From Episyrphus balteatus (lineage: Eukaryota; Arthropoda; Insecta; Diptera; Syrphidae), in assembly GCF_945859705.1 (NCBI RefSeq), contig NC_079136.1, positions 56,868,094 through 56,932,093 on the forward strand: a DNA stretch of 64,000 nt, read 5' to 3'. Shown piece after piece: positions 12,941 through 27,423 of the stretch. How positions within the stretch are numbered: the first letter of the stretch is position 1; each line of letters starts with the position of its first letter. The position numbers were made by a program, and so were the translations under genes. The notes below the pieces were generated by a model. It did not search any database. It was not told the DNA's origin and worked only from the letters and a program-made list of their open reading frames with translations.

Positions 12941-13739
12941 GAAAACTTCTTATCAAAGTTGAAACTTATGAGAAATTTTTCTATTCCAATTGGAATAATA
13001 TTAGTTAATGCAACGAGACTTTAGATTTAATTAATTGCAATGTGAGTTGTGAGCAGTATTTATTATGTTGTCAAGTTTTCAACCCCTTTCGATTGAATTG
13101 AGTTTCTTTAAGGCATAACAACATGAAATACAAAATAATGTTAGTTTTTTTTTTTATTTCATATGGTGTTTTAGTAGCAAGTATAAGATAGATGTAATGT
13201 TAATTAGCCCACAAAACAAGTATTTTTGACATTTTTTTTTATTTTTCTAAAAAAAAATTATGAGTTGACTTAAAATTTAAAAAAAAATCACTGCCTACTT
13301 TCAGGGGCACTGCTTTCAATGCAAATGTACAGAAAAAAATCTCACATGAAAAATCTTACTTAAATGACTTTAACGTAAGTACGAACCAAATACATACATA
13401 CTATTCACTTATTTTATGAGCTGTTTAAAAAATGTTCACATAAATTATGAGAGTTAAAAAAAAAACAATTTGTTCGTCAAATCTTCAAACATAAAAAAAT
13501 CAGATTTTATTTTTTTTTTACTTTTTTCGTCATCATGACAAAAAAATAACATTTAACAATTCGTAGCTAAGCACAATACCAAATAAAACCGATTTTCAAT
13601 GGCAAAAATCACTAGGTAGTGCCCTCATACGAAATTAAAAAAAAAAAAACAAATTTCAAATTTCACACATGAAATAGAAAAAAAATTAAAAACAAAAAAG
13701 TATGACTAGAGAGCCTTATACTGGCAAAAAGGCACGTGT

Positions 13740-13857
13740 GCCAACAACACGCGGTGTTCCCAAGCGGTCCCCCATCTAAGTACTAACCGCGCCCGACGAT
13801 GCTTGATTTCGGTGATCGGACGAGAACCGATATTTTCATCGTGGTATGGTCGTTGGC
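13740..13857 (-). rRNA. 5S rRNA: 5S rRNA gene, copy 16
   Basis: Full copy. Unit 917 bp, markers L, N (mosaic), with private changes AATAACTTTAAC and ACTATTTG. Confidence 0.96.
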
Positions 13858-14656
13858 GAAAACTTCTTATCAAAGTTGAAACTTATGAGAAATTTTTCTA
13901 TTCCAATTGGAATAATATTAGTTAATGCAACGAGACTTTAGATTTAATTAATTGCAATGTGAGTTGTGAGCAGTATTTATTATGTTGTCAAGTTTTCAAC
14001 CCCTTTCGATTGAATTGAGTTTCTTTAAGGCATAACAACATGAAATACAAAATAATGTTAGTTTTTTTTTTATTTCATATGGTGTTTTAGTAGCAAGTAT
14101 AAGATAGATGTAATGTTAATTAGCCCACAAAACAAGTATTTTTAACATTTTTTTTTATTTTTCTAAAAAAAAATTATGAGTTGACTTAAAATTTAAAAAA
14201 AAATCACTGCCTACTTTCAGGGGCACTGCTTTCAATGCAAATGTACAGAAAAAAATCTCACATGAAAAATCTTACTTAAATAACTTTAACGTAAGTACGA
14301 ACCAAATACATACATACTATTCACTTATTTTATGAGCTGTTTAAAAAATGTTCACATAAATTATGAGAGTTAAAAAAAAAACTATTTGTTCGTCAAATCT
14401 TCAAACATAAAAAAATCAGATTTTATTTTTTTTTTACTTTTTTCGTCATCATGACAAAAAAATAACATTTAACAATTCGTAGCTAAGCACAATACCAAAT
14501 AAAACCGATTTTCAATGGCAAAAATCACTAGGTAGTGCCCTCATACGAAATTAAAAAAAAAAAAACAAATTTCAAATTTCACACATGAAATAGAATAAAA
14601 AATTAAAAACAAAAAAGTATGACTAGAGAGCCTTATACTGGCAAAAAGGCACGTGT

Positions 14657-14774
14657 GCCAACAACACGCGGTGTTCCCAAGCGGTCCCCCATCTAAGTAC
14701 TAACCGCGCCCGACGATGCTTGATTTCGGTGATCGGACGAGAACCGATATTTTCATCGTGGTATGGTCGTTGGC
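14657..14774 (-). rRNA. 5S rRNA: 5S rRNA gene, copy 17
   Basis: Full copy. Unit 910 bp, markers S, N, m. Confidence 0.96.
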
Positions 14775-15566
14775 GAAAACTTCTTATCAAAGTTGAAACT
14801 TATGAGAAATTTTTCTATTCCAATTGGAATAATATTAGTTAATGCAACGAGACTTTAGATTTAATTAATTGCAATGTGAGCAGTATTTATTATGTTGTCA
14901 AGTTTTCAACCCCTTTCGATTGAATTGAGTTTCTTTAAGGCATAACAACATGAAATACAAAATAATGTTAGTTTTTTTTTTATTTCATATGGTGTTTTAG
15001 TAGCAAGTATAAGATAGATGTAATGTTAATTAGCCCACAAAACAAGTATTTTTAACATTTTTTTTTATTTTTCTAAAAAAAAATTATGAGTTGACTTAAA
15101 ATTTAAAAAAAAATCACTGCCTACTTTCAGGGGCACTGCTTTCAATGCAAATGTACAGAAAAAAATCTCACATGAAAAATCTTACTTAAATGACTTTAAC
15201 GTAAGTACGAACCAAATACATACATACTATTCACTTATTTTATGAGCTGTTTAAAAAATGTTCACATAAATTATGAGAGTTAAAAAAAAAACAATTTGTT
15301 CGTCAAATCTTCAAACATAAAAAAATCAGATTTTATTTTTTTTTTACTTTTTTCGTCATCATGACAAAAAAATAACATTTAACAATTCGTAGCTAAGCAC
15401 AATACCAAATAAAACCGATTTTCAATGGCAAAAATCACTAGGTAGTGCCCTCATACGAAATTAAAAAAAAAAAAACAAATTTCAAATTTCACACATGAAA
15501 TAGAATAAAAAATTAAAAACAAAAAAGTATGACTAGAGAGCCTTATACTGGCAAAAAGGCACGTGT

Positions 15567-15684
15567 GCCAACAACACGCGGTGTTCCCAAGCGGTCCCCC
15601 ATCTAAGTACTAACCGCGCCCGACGATGCTTGATTTCGGTGATCGGACGAGAACCGATATTTTCATCGTGGTATGGTCGTTGGC
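15567..15684 (-). rRNA. 5S rRNA: 5S rRNA gene, copy 18
   Basis: Full copy. Unit 917 bp, markers L, D, m. Confidence 0.96.
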
Positions 15685-16483
15685 GAAAACTTCTTATCAA
15701 AGTTGAAACTTATGAGAAATTTTTCTATTCCAATTGGAATAATATTAGTTAATGCAACGAGACTTTAGATTTAATTAATTGCAATGTGAGTTGTGAGCAG
15801 TATTTATTATGTTGTCAAGTTTTCAACCCCTTTCGATTGAATTGAGTTTCTTTAAGGCATAACAACATGAAATACAAAATAATGTTAGTTTTTTTTTTAT
15901 TTCATATGGTGTTTTAGTAGCAAGTATAAGATAGATGTAATGTTAATTAGCCCACAAAACAAGTATTTTTGACATTTTTTTTTATTTTTCTAAAAAAAAA
16001 TTATGAGTTGACTTAAAATTTAAAAAAAAATCACTGCCTACTTTCAGGGGCACTGCTTTCAATGCAAATGTACAGAAAAAAATCTCACATGAAAAATCTT
16101 ACTTAAATGACTTTAACGTAAGTACGAACCAAATACATACATACTATTCACTTATTTTATGAGCTGTTTAAAAAATGTTCACATAAATTATGAGAGTTAA
16201 AAAAAAAACAATTTGTTCGTCAAATCTTCAAACATAAAAAAATCAGATTTTATTTTTTTTTTACTTTTTTCGTCATCATGACAAAAAAATAACATTTAAC
16301 AATTCGTAGCTAAGCACAATACCAAATAAAACCGATTTTCAATGGCAAAAATCACTAGGTAGTGCCCTCATACGAAATTAAAAAAAAAAAAACAAATTTC
16401 AAATTTCACACATGAAATAGAATAAAAAATTAAAAACAAAAAAGTATGACTAGAGAGCCTTATACTGGCAAAAAGGCACGTGT

Positions 16484-16601
16484 GCCAACAACACGCGGTG
16501 TTCCCAAGCGGTCCCCCATCTAAGTACTAACCGCGCCCGACGATGCTTGATTTCGGTGATCGGACGAGAACCGATATTTTCATCGTGGTATGGTCGTTGG
16601 C
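16484..16601 (-). rRNA. 5S rRNA: 5S rRNA gene, copy 19
   Basis: Full copy. Unit 917 bp, markers L, N (mosaic), m. Confidence 0.96.
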
Positions 16602-17400
16602 GAAAACTTCTTATCAAAGTTGAAACTTATGAGAAATTTTTCTATTCCAATTGGAATAATATTAGTTAATGCAACGAGACTTTAGATTTAATTAATTGCA
16701 ATGTGAGTTGTGAGCAGTATTTATTATGTTGTCAAGTTTTCAACCCCTTTCGATTGAATTGAGTTTCTTTAAGGCATAACAACATGAAATACAAAATAAT
16801 GTTAGTTTTTTTTTTATTTCATATGGTGTTTTAGTAGCAAGTATAAGATAGATGTAATGTTAATTAGCCCACAAAACAAGTATTTTTAACATTTTTTTTT
16901 ATTTTTCTAAAAAAAAATTATGAGTTGACTTAAAATTTAAAAAAAAATCACTGCCTACTTTCAGGGGCACTGCTTTCAATGCAAATGTACAGAAAAAAAT
17001 CTCACATGAAAAATCTTACTTAAATGACTTTAACGTAAGTACGAACCAAATACATACATACTATTCACTTATTTTATGAGCTGTTTAAAAAATGTTCACA
17101 TAAATTATGAGAGTTAAAAAAAAAACAATTTGTTCGTCAAATCTTCAAACATAAAAAAATCAGATTTTATTTTTTTTTTACTTTTTTCGTCATCATGACA
17201 AAAAAATAACATTTAACAATTCGTAGCTAAGCACAATACCAAATAAAACCGATTTTCAATGGCAAAAATCACTAGGTAGTGCCCTCATACGAAATTAAAA
17301 AAAAAAAAACAAATTTCAAATTTCACACATGAAATAGAATAAAAAATTAAAAACAAAAAAGTATGACTAGAGAGCCTTATACTGGCAAAAAGGCACGTGT

Positions 17401-17518
17401 GCCAACAACACGCGGTGTTCCCAAGCGGTCCCCCATCTAAGTACTAACCGCGCCCGACGATGCTTGATTTCGGTGATCGGACGAGAACCGATATTTTCAT
17501 CGTGGTATGGTCGTTGGC
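17401..17518 (-). rRNA. 5S rRNA: 5S rRNA gene, copy 20
   Basis: Full copy. Unit 909 bp, markers S, N, m. Confidence 0.96.
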
Positions 17519-18309
17519 GAAAACTTCTTATCAAAGTTGAAACTTATGAGAAATTTTTCTATTCCAATTGGAATAATATTAGTTAATGCAACGAGACTTT
17601 AGATTTAATTAATTGCAATGTGAGCAGTATTTATTATGTTGTCAAGTTTTCAACCCCTTTCGATTGAATTGAGTTTCTTTAAGGCATAACAACATGAAAT
17701 ACAAAATAATGTTAGTTTTTTTTTTATTTCATATGGTGTTTTAGTAGCAAGTATAAGATAGATGTAATGTTAATTAGCCCACAAAACAAGTATTTTTAAC
17801 ATTTTTTTTTATTTTTCTAAAAAAAAATTATGAGTTGACTTAAAATTTAAAAAAAAATCACTGCCTACTTTCAGGGGCACTGCTTTCAATGCAAATGTAC
17901 AGAAAAAAATCTCACATGAAAAATCTTACTTAAATGACTTTAACGTAAGTACGAACCAAATACATACATACTATTCACTTATTTTATGAGCTGTTTAAAA
18001 AATGTTCACATAAATTATGAGAGTTAAAAAAAAAACAATTTGTTCGTCAAATCTTCAAACATAAAAAAATCAGATTTTATTTTTTTTTTACTTTTTTCGT
18101 CATCATGACAAAAAAATAACATTTAACAATTCGTAGCTAAGCACAATACCAAATAAAACCGATTTTCAATGGCAAAAATCACTAGGTAGTGCCCTCATAC
18201 GAAATTAAAAAAAAAAAACAAATTTCAAATTTCACACATGAAATAGAATAAAAAATTAAAAACAAAAAAGTATGACTAGAGAGCCTTATACTGGCAAAAA
18301 GGCACGTGT

Positions 18310-18427
18310 GCCAACAACACGCGGTGTTCCCAAGCGGTCCCCCATCTAAGTACTAACCGCGCCCGACGATGCTTGATTTCGGTGATCGGACGAGAACCGA
18401 TATTTTCATCGTGGTATGGTCGTTGGC
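18310..18427 (-). rRNA. 5S rRNA: 5S rRNA gene, copy 21
   Basis: Full copy. Unit 919 bp, markers L, D, t, r; opens the order t-r, t, S, S that recurs at copies 31-34. Confidence 0.96.
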
Positions 18428-19228
18428 GAAAACTTCTTATCAAAGTTGAAACTTATGAGAAATTTTTCTATTCCAATTGGAATAATATTAGTTAATGCAA
18501 CGAGACTTTAGATTTAATTAATTGCAATGTGAGTTGTGAGCAGTATTTATTATGTTGTCAAGTTTTCAACCCCTTTCGATTGAATTGAGTTTCTTTAAGG
18601 CATAACAACATGAAATACAAAATAATGTTAGTTTTTTTTTTATTTCATATGGTGTTTTAGTAGCAAGTATAAGATAGATGTAATGTTAATTAGCCCACAA
18701 AACAAGTATTTTTGACATTTTTTTTTATTTTTCTAAAAAAAAATTATGAGTTGACTTAAAATTTAAAAAAAAATCACTGCCTACTTTCAGGGGCACTGCT
18801 TTCAATGCAAATGTACAGAAAAAAATCTCACATGAAAAATCTTACTTAAATGACTTTAACGTAAGTACGAACCAAATACATATGTACATACTATTCACTT
18901 ATTTTATGAGCTGTTTAAAAAATGTTCACATAAATTATGAGAGTTAGAAAAAACAATTTGTTCGTCAAATCTTCAAACATAAAAAAATCAGATTTTATTT
19001 TTTTTTTACTTTTTTCGTCATCATGACAAAAAAATAACATTTAACAATTCGTAGCTAAGCACAATACCAAATAAAACCGATTTTCAATGGCAAAAATCAC
19101 TAGGTAGTGCCCTCATACGAAATTAAAAAAAAAAAAACAAATTTCAAATTTCACACATGAAATAGAATAAAAAATTAAAAACAAAAAAGTATGACTAGAG
19201 AGCCTTATACTGGCAAAAAGGCACGTGT

Positions 19229-19346
19229 GCCAACAACACGCGGTGTTCCCAAGCGGTCCCCCATCTAAGTACTAACCGCGCCCGACGATGCTTGATTTCG
19301 GTGATCGGACGAGAACCGATATTTTCATCGTGGTATGGTCGTTGGC
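19229..19346 (-). rRNA. 5S rRNA: 5S rRNA gene, copy 22
   Basis: Full copy. Unit 921 bp, markers L, D, t but without r, a combination shared only with unit 32. Confidence 0.96.
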
Positions 19347-20149
19347 GAAAACTTCTTATCAAAGTTGAAACTTATGAGAAATTTTTCTATTCCAATTGGA
19401 ATAATATTAGTTAATGCAACGAGACTTTAGATTTAATTAATTGCAATGTGAGTTGTGAGCAGTATTTATTATGTTGTCAAGTTTTCAACCCCTTTCGATT
19501 GAATTGAGTTTCTTTAAGGCATAACAACATGAAATACAAAATAATGTTAGTTTTTTTTTTATTTCATATGGTGTTTTAGTAGCAAGTATAAGATAGATGT
19601 AATGTTAATTAGCCCACAAAACAAGTATTTTTGACATTTTTTTTTATTTTTCTAAAAAAAAATTATGAGTTGACTTAAAATTTAAAAAAAAATCACTGCC
19701 TACTTTCAGGGGCACTGCTTTCAATGCAAATGTACAGAAAAAAATCTCACATGAAAAATCTTACTTAAATGACTTTAACGTAAGTACGAACCAAATACAT
19801 ATGTACATACTATTCACTTATTTTATGAGCTGTTTAAAAAATGTTCACATAAATTATGAGAGTTAAAAAAAAAACAATTTGTTCGTCAAATCTTCAAACA
19901 TAAAAAAATCAGATTTTATTTTTTTTTTACTTTTTTCGTCATCATGACAAAAAAATAACATTTAACAATTCGTAGCTAAGCACAATACCAAATAAAACCG
20001 ATTTTCAATGGCAAAAATCACTAGGTAGTGCCCTCATACGAAATTAAAAAAAAAAAAACAAATTTCAAATTTCACACATGAAATAGAATAAAAAATTAAA
20101 AACAAAAAAGTATGACTAGAGAGCCTTATACTGGCAAAAAGGCACGTGT

Positions 20150-20267
20150 GCCAACAACACGCGGTGTTCCCAAGCGGTCCCCCATCTAAGTACTAACCGC
20201 GCCCGACGATGCTTGATTTCGGTGATCGGACGAGAACCGATATTTTCATCGTGGTATGGTCGTTGGC
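20150..20267 (-). rRNA. 5S rRNA: 5S rRNA gene, copy 23
   Basis: Full copy. Unit 910 bp, markers S, N, m; first of eight S-N units in a row. Confidence 0.96.
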
Positions 20268-21059
20268 GAAAACTTCTTATCAAAGTTGAAACTTATGAGA
20301 AATTTTTCTATTCCAATTGGAATAATATTAGTTAATGCAACGAGACTTTAGATTTAATTAATTGCAATGTGAGCAGTATTTATTATGTTGTCAAGTTTTC
20401 AACCCCTTTCGATTGAATTGAGTTTCTTTAAGGCATAACAACATGAAATACAAAATAATGTTAGTTTTTTTTTTATTTCATATGGTGTTTTAGTAGCAAG
20501 TATAAGATAGATGTAATGTTAATTAGCCCACAAAACAAGTATTTTTAACATTTTTTTTTATTTTTCTAAAAAAAAATTATGAGTTGACTTAAAATTTAAA
20601 AAAAAATCACTGCCTACTTTCAGGGGCACTGCTTTCAATGCAAATGTACAGAAAAAAATCTCACATGAAAAATCTTACTTAAATGACTTTAACGTAAGTA
20701 CGAACCAAATACATACATACTATTCACTTATTTTATGAGCTGTTTAAAAAATGTTCACATAAATTATGAGAGTTAAAAAAAAAACAATTTGTTCGTCAAA
20801 TCTTCAAACATAAAAAAATCAGATTTTATTTTTTTTTTACTTTTTTCGTCATCATGACAAAAAAATAACATTTAACAATTCGTAGCTAAGCACAATACCA
20901 AATAAAACCGATTTTCAATGGCAAAAATCACTAGGTAGTGCCCTCATACGAAATTAAAAAAAAAAAAACAAATTTCAAATTTCACACATGAAATAGAATA
21001 AAAAATTAAAAACAAAAAAGTATGACTAGAGAGCCTTATACTGGCAAAAAGGCACGTGT

Positions 21060-21177
21060 GCCAACAACACGCGGTGTTCCCAAGCGGTCCCCCATCTAAG
21101 TACTAACCGCGCCCGACGATGCTTGATTTCGGTGATCGGACGAGAACCGATATTTTCATCGTGGTATGGTCGTTGGC
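21060..21177 (-). rRNA. 5S rRNA: 5S rRNA gene, copy 24
   Basis: Full copy. Unit 910 bp, markers S, N, m. Confidence 0.96.
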
Positions 21178-21969
21178 GAAAACTTCTTATCAAAGTTGAA
21201 ACTTATGAGAAATTTTTCTATTCCAATTGGAATAATATTAGTTAATGCAACGAGACTTTAGATTTAATTAATTGCAATGTGAGCAGTATTTATTATGTTG
21301 TCAAGTTTTCAACCCCTTTCGATTGAATTGAGTTTCTTTAAGGCATAACAACATGAAATACAAAATAATGTTAGTTTTTTTTTTATTTCATATGGTGTTT
21401 TAGTAGCAAGTATAAGATAGATGTAATGTTAATTAGCCCACAAAACAAGTATTTTTAACATTTTTTTTTATTTTTCTAAAAAAAAATTATGAGTTGACTT
21501 AAAATTTAAAAAAAAATCACTGCCTACTTTCAGGGGCACTGCTTTCAATGCAAATGTACAGAAAAAAATCTCACATGAAAAATCTTACTTAAATGACTTT
21601 AACGTAAGTACGAACCAAATACATACATACTATTCACTTATTTTATGAGCTGTTTAAAAAATGTTCACATAAATTATGAGAGTTAAAAAAAAAACAATTT
21701 GTTCGTCAAATCTTCAAACATAAAAAAATCAGATTTTATTTTTTTTTTACTTTTTTCGTCATCATGACAAAAAAATAACATTTAACAATTCGTAGCTAAG
21801 CACAATACCAAATAAAACCGATTTTCAATGGCAAAAATCACTAGGTAGTGCCCTCATACGAAATTAAAAAAAAAAAAACAAATTTCAAATTTCACACATG
21901 AAATAGAATAAAAAATTAAAAACAAAAAAGTATGACTAGAGAGCCTTATACTGGCAAAAAGGCACGTGT

Positions 21970-22087
21970 GCCAACAACACGCGGTGTTCCCAAGCGGTCC
22001 CCCATCTAAGTACTAACCGCGCCCGACGATGCTTGATTTCGGTGATCGGACGAGAACCGATATTTTCATCGTGGTATGGTCGTTGGC
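21970..22087 (-). rRNA. 5S rRNA: 5S rRNA gene, copy 25
   Basis: Full copy. Unit 909 bp, markers S, N, m; first of six successive units of exactly 909 bp. Confidence 0.96.
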
Positions 22088-22878
22088 GAAAACTTCTTAT
22101 CAAAGTTGAAACTTATGAGAAATTTTTCTATTCCAATTGGAATAATATTAGTTAATGCAACGAGACTTTAGATTTAATTAATTGCAATGTGAGCAGTATT
22201 TATTATGTTGTCAAGTTTTCAACCCCTTTCGATTGAATTGAGTTTCTTTAAGGCATAACAACATGAAATACAAAATAATGTTAGTTTTTTTTTTATTTCA
22301 TATGGTGTTTTAGTAGCAAGTATAAGATAGATGTAATGTTAATTAGCCCACAAAACAAGTATTTTTAACATTTTTTTTTATTTTTCTAAAAAAAAATTAT
22401 GAGTTGACTTAAAATTTAAAAAAAAATCACTGCCTACTTTCAGGGGCACTGCTTTCAATGCAAATGTACAGAAAAAAATCTCACATGAAAAATCTTACTT
22501 AAATGACTTTAACGTAAGTACGAACCAAATACATACATACTATTCACTTATTTTATGAGCTGTTTAAAAAATGTTCACATAAATTATGAGAGTTAAAAAA
22601 AAAACAATTTGTTCGTCAAATCTTCAAACATAAAAAAATCAGATTTTATTTTTTTTTTACTTTTTTCGTCATCATGACAAAAAAATAACATTTAACAATT
22701 CGTAGCTAAGCACAATACCAAATAAAACCGATTTTCAATGGCAAAAATCACTAGGTAGTGCCCTCATACGAAATTAAAAAAAAAAAACAAATTTCAAATT
22801 TCACACATGAAATAGAATAAAAAATTAAAAACAAAAAAGTATGACTAGAGAGCCTTATACTGGCAAAAAGGCACGTGT

Positions 22879-22996
22879 GCCAACAACACGCGGTGTTCCC
22901 AAGCGGTCCCCCATCTAAGTACTAACCGCGCCCGACGATGCTTGATTTCGGTGATCGGACGAGAACCGATATTTTCATCGTGGTATGGTCGTTGGC
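22879..22996 (-). rRNA. 5S rRNA: 5S rRNA gene, copy 26
   Basis: Full copy. Unit 909 bp, markers S, N, m. Confidence 0.96.
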
Positions 22997-23787
22997 GAAA
23001 ACTTCTTATCAAAGTTGAAACTTATGAGAAATTTTTCTATTCCAATTGGAATAATATTAGTTAATGCAACGAGACTTTAGATTTAATTAATTGCAATGTG
23101 AGCAGTATTTATTATGTTGTCAAGTTTTCAACCCCTTTCGATTGAATTGAGTTTCTTTAAGGCATAACAACATGAAATACAAAATAATGTTAGTTTTTTT
23201 TTTATTTCATATGGTGTTTTAGTAGCAAGTATAAGATAGATGTAATGTTAATTAGCCCACAAAACAAGTATTTTTAACATTTTTTTTTATTTTTCTAAAA
23301 AAAAATTATGAGTTGACTTAAAATTTAAAAAAAAATCACTGCCTACTTTCAGGGGCACTGCTTTCAATGCAAATGTACAGAAAAAAATCTCACATGAAAA
23401 ATCTTACTTAAATGACTTTAACGTAAGTACGAACCAAATACATACATACTATTCACTTATTTTATGAGCTGTTTAAAAAATGTTCACATAAATTATGAGA
23501 GTTAAAAAAAAAACAATTTGTTCGTCAAATCTTCAAACATAAAAAAATCAGATTTTATTTTTTTTTTACTTTTTTCGTCATCATGACAAAAAAATAACAT
23601 TTAACAATTCGTAGCTAAGCACAATACCAAATAAAACCGATTTTCAATGGCAAAAATCACTAGGTAGTGCCCTCATACGAAATTAAAAAAAAAAAACAAA
23701 TTTCAAATTTCACACATGAAATAGAATAAAAAATTAAAAACAAAAAAGTATGACTAGAGAGCCTTATACTGGCAAAAAGGCACGTGT

Positions 23788-23905
23788 GCCAACAACACGC
23801 GGTGTTCCCAAGCGGTCCCCCATCTAAGTACTAACCGCGCCCGACGATGCTTGATTTCGGTGATCGGACGAGAACCGATATTTTCATCGTGGTATGGTCG
23901 TTGGC
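23788..23905 (-). rRNA. 5S rRNA: 5S rRNA gene, copy 27
   Basis: Full copy. Unit 909 bp, markers S, N, m. Confidence 0.96.
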
Positions 23906-24696
23906 GAAAACTTCTTATCAAAGTTGAAACTTATGAGAAATTTTTCTATTCCAATTGGAATAATATTAGTTAATGCAACGAGACTTTAGATTTAATTAAT
24001 TGCAATGTGAGCAGTATTTATTATGTTGTCAAGTTTTCAACCCCTTTCGATTGAATTGAGTTTCTTTAAGGCATAACAACATGAAATACAAAATAATGTT
24101 AGTTTTTTTTTTATTTCATATGGTGTTTTAGTAGCAAGTATAAGATAGATGTAATGTTAATTAGCCCACAAAACAAGTATTTTTAACATTTTTTTTTATT
24201 TTTCTAAAAAAAAATTATGAGTTGACTTAAAATTTAAAAAAAAATCACTGCCTACTTTCAGGGGCACTGCTTTCAATGCAAATGTACAGAAAAAAATCTC
24301 ACATGAAAAATCTTACTTAAATGACTTTAACGTAAGTACGAACCAAATACATACATACTATTCACTTATTTTATGAGCTGTTTAAAAAATGTTCACATAA
24401 ATTATGAGAGTTAAAAAAAAAACAATTTGTTCGTCAAATCTTCAAACATAAAAAAATCAGATTTTATTTTTTTTTTACTTTTTTCGTCATCATGACAAAA
24501 AAATAACATTTAACAATTCGTAGCTAAGCACAATACCAAATAAAACCGATTTTCAATGGCAAAAATCACTAGGTAGTGCCCTCATACGAAATTAAAAAAA
24601 AAAAACAAATTTCAAATTTCACACATGAAATAGAATAAAAAATTAAAAACAAAAAAGTATGACTAGAGAGCCTTATACTGGCAAAAAGGCACGTGT

Positions 24697-24814
24697 GCCA
24701 ACAACACGCGGTGTTCCCAAGCGGTCCCCCATCTAAGTACTAACCGCGCCCGACGATGCTTGATTTCGGTGATCGGACGAGAACCGATATTTTCATCGTG
24801 GTATGGTCGTTGGC
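24697..24814 (-). rRNA. 5S rRNA: 5S rRNA gene, copy 28
   Basis: Full copy. Unit 909 bp, markers S, N, m. Confidence 0.96.
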
Positions 24815-25605
24815 GAAAACTTCTTATCAAAGTTGAAACTTATGAGAAATTTTTCTATTCCAATTGGAATAATATTAGTTAATGCAACGAGACTTTAGAT
24901 TTAATTAATTGCAATGTGAGCAGTATTTATTATGTTGTCAAGTTTTCAACCCCTTTCGATTGAATTGAGTTTCTTTAAGGCATAACAACATGAAATACAA
25001 AATAATGTTAGTTTTTTTTTTATTTCATATGGTGTTTTAGTAGCAAGTATAAGATAGATGTAATGTTAATTAGCCCACAAAACAAGTATTTTTAACATTT
25101 TTTTTTATTTTTCTAAAAAAAAATTATGAGTTGACTTAAAATTTAAAAAAAAATCACTGCCTACTTTCAGGGGCACTGCTTTCAATGCAAATGTACAGAA
25201 AAAAATCTCACATGAAAAATCTTACTTAAATGACTTTAACGTAAGTACGAACCAAATACATACATACTATTCACTTATTTTATGAGCTGTTTAAAAAATG
25301 TTCACATAAATTATGAGAGTTAAAAAAAAAACAATTTGTTCGTCAAATCTTCAAACATAAAAAAATCAGATTTTATTTTTTTTTTACTTTTTTCGTCATC
25401 ATGACAAAAAAATAACATTTAACAATTCGTAGCTAAGCACAATACCAAATAAAACCGATTTTCAATGGCAAAAATCACTAGGTAGTGCCCTCATACGAAA
25501 TTAAAAAAAAAAAACAAATTTCAAATTTCACACATGAAATAGAATAAAAAATTAAAAACAAAAAAGTATGACTAGAGAGCCTTATACTGGCAAAAAGGCA
25601 CGTGT

Positions 25606-25723
25606 GCCAACAACACGCGGTGTTCCCAAGCGGTCCCCCATCTAAGTACTAACCGCGCCCGACGATGCTTGATTTCGGTGATCGGACGAGAACCGATATT
25701 TTCATCGTGGTATGGTCGTTGGC
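25606..25723 (-). rRNA. 5S rRNA: 5S rRNA gene, copy 29
   Basis: Full copy. Unit 909 bp, markers S, N, m. Confidence 0.96.
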
Positions 25724-26514
25724 GAAAACTTCTTATCAAAGTTGAAACTTATGAGAAATTTTTCTATTCCAATTGGAATAATATTAGTTAATGCAACGAG
25801 ACTTTAGATTTAATTAATTGCAATGTGAGCAGTATTTATTATGTTGTCAAGTTTTCAACCCCTTTCGATTGAATTGAGTTTCTTTAAGGCATAACAACAT
25901 GAAATACAAAATAATGTTAGTTTTTTTTTTATTTCATATGGTGTTTTAGTAGCAAGTATAAGATAGATGTAATGTTAATTAGCCCACAAAACAAGTATTT
26001 TTAACATTTTTTTTTATTTTTCTAAAAAAAAATTATGAGTTGACTTAAAATTTAAAAAAAAATCACTGCCTACTTTCAGGGGCACTGCTTTCAATGCAAA
26101 TGTACAGAAAAAAATCTCACATGAAAAATCTTACTTAAATGACTTTAACGTAAGTACGAACCAAATACATACATACTATTCACTTATTTTATGAGCTGTT
26201 TAAAAAATGTTCACATAAATTATGAGAGTTAAAAAAAAAACAATTTGTTCGTCAAATCTTCAAACATAAAAAAATCAGATTTTATTTTTTTTTTACTTTT
26301 TTCGTCATCATGACAAAAAAATAACATTTAACAATTCGTAGCTAAGCACAATACCAAATAAAACCGATTTTCAATGGCAAAAATCACTAGGTAGTGCCCT
26401 CATACGAAATTAAAAAAAAAAAACAAATTTCAAATTTCACACATGAAATAGAATAAAAAATTAAAAACAAAAAAGTATGACTAGAGAGCCTTATACTGGC
26501 AAAAAGGCACGTGT

Positions 26515-26632
26515 GCCAACAACACGCGGTGTTCCCAAGCGGTCCCCCATCTAAGTACTAACCGCGCCCGACGATGCTTGATTTCGGTGATCGGACGAGA
26601 ACCGATATTTTCATCGTGGTATGGTCGTTGGC
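26515..26632 (-). rRNA. 5S rRNA: 5S rRNA gene, copy 30
   Basis: Full copy. Unit 909 bp, markers S, N, m; last of the eight-unit S-N run. Confidence 0.96.
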
Positions 26633-27423
26633 GAAAACTTCTTATCAAAGTTGAAACTTATGAGAAATTTTTCTATTCCAATTGGAATAATATTAGTTAA
26701 TGCAACGAGACTTTAGATTTAATTAATTGCAATGTGAGCAGTATTTATTATGTTGTCAAGTTTTCAACCCCTTTCGATTGAATTGAGTTTCTTTAAGGCA
26801 TAACAACATGAAATACAAAATAATGTTAGTTTTTTTTTTATTTCATATGGTGTTTTAGTAGCAAGTATAAGATAGATGTAATGTTAATTAGCCCACAAAA
26901 CAAGTATTTTTAACATTTTTTTTTATTTTTCTAAAAAAAAATTATGAGTTGACTTAAAATTTAAAAAAAAATCACTGCCTACTTTCAGGGGCACTGCTTT
27001 CAATGCAAATGTACAGAAAAAAATCTCACATGAAAAATCTTACTTAAATGACTTTAACGTAAGTACGAACCAAATACATACATACTATTCACTTATTTTA
27101 TGAGCTGTTTAAAAAATGTTCACATAAATTATGAGAGTTAAAAAAAAAACAATTTGTTCGTCAAATCTTCAAACATAAAAAAATCAGATTTTATTTTTTT
27201 TTTACTTTTTTCGTCATCATGACAAAAAAATAACATTTAACAATTCGTAGCTAAGCACAATACCAAATAAAACCGATTTTCAATGGCAAAAATCACTAGG
27301 TAGTGCCCTCATACGAAATTAAAAAAAAAAAACAAATTTCAAATTTCACACATGAAATAGAATAAAAAATTAAAAACAAAAAAGTATGACTAGAGAGCCT
27401 TATACTGGCAAAAAGGCACGTGT

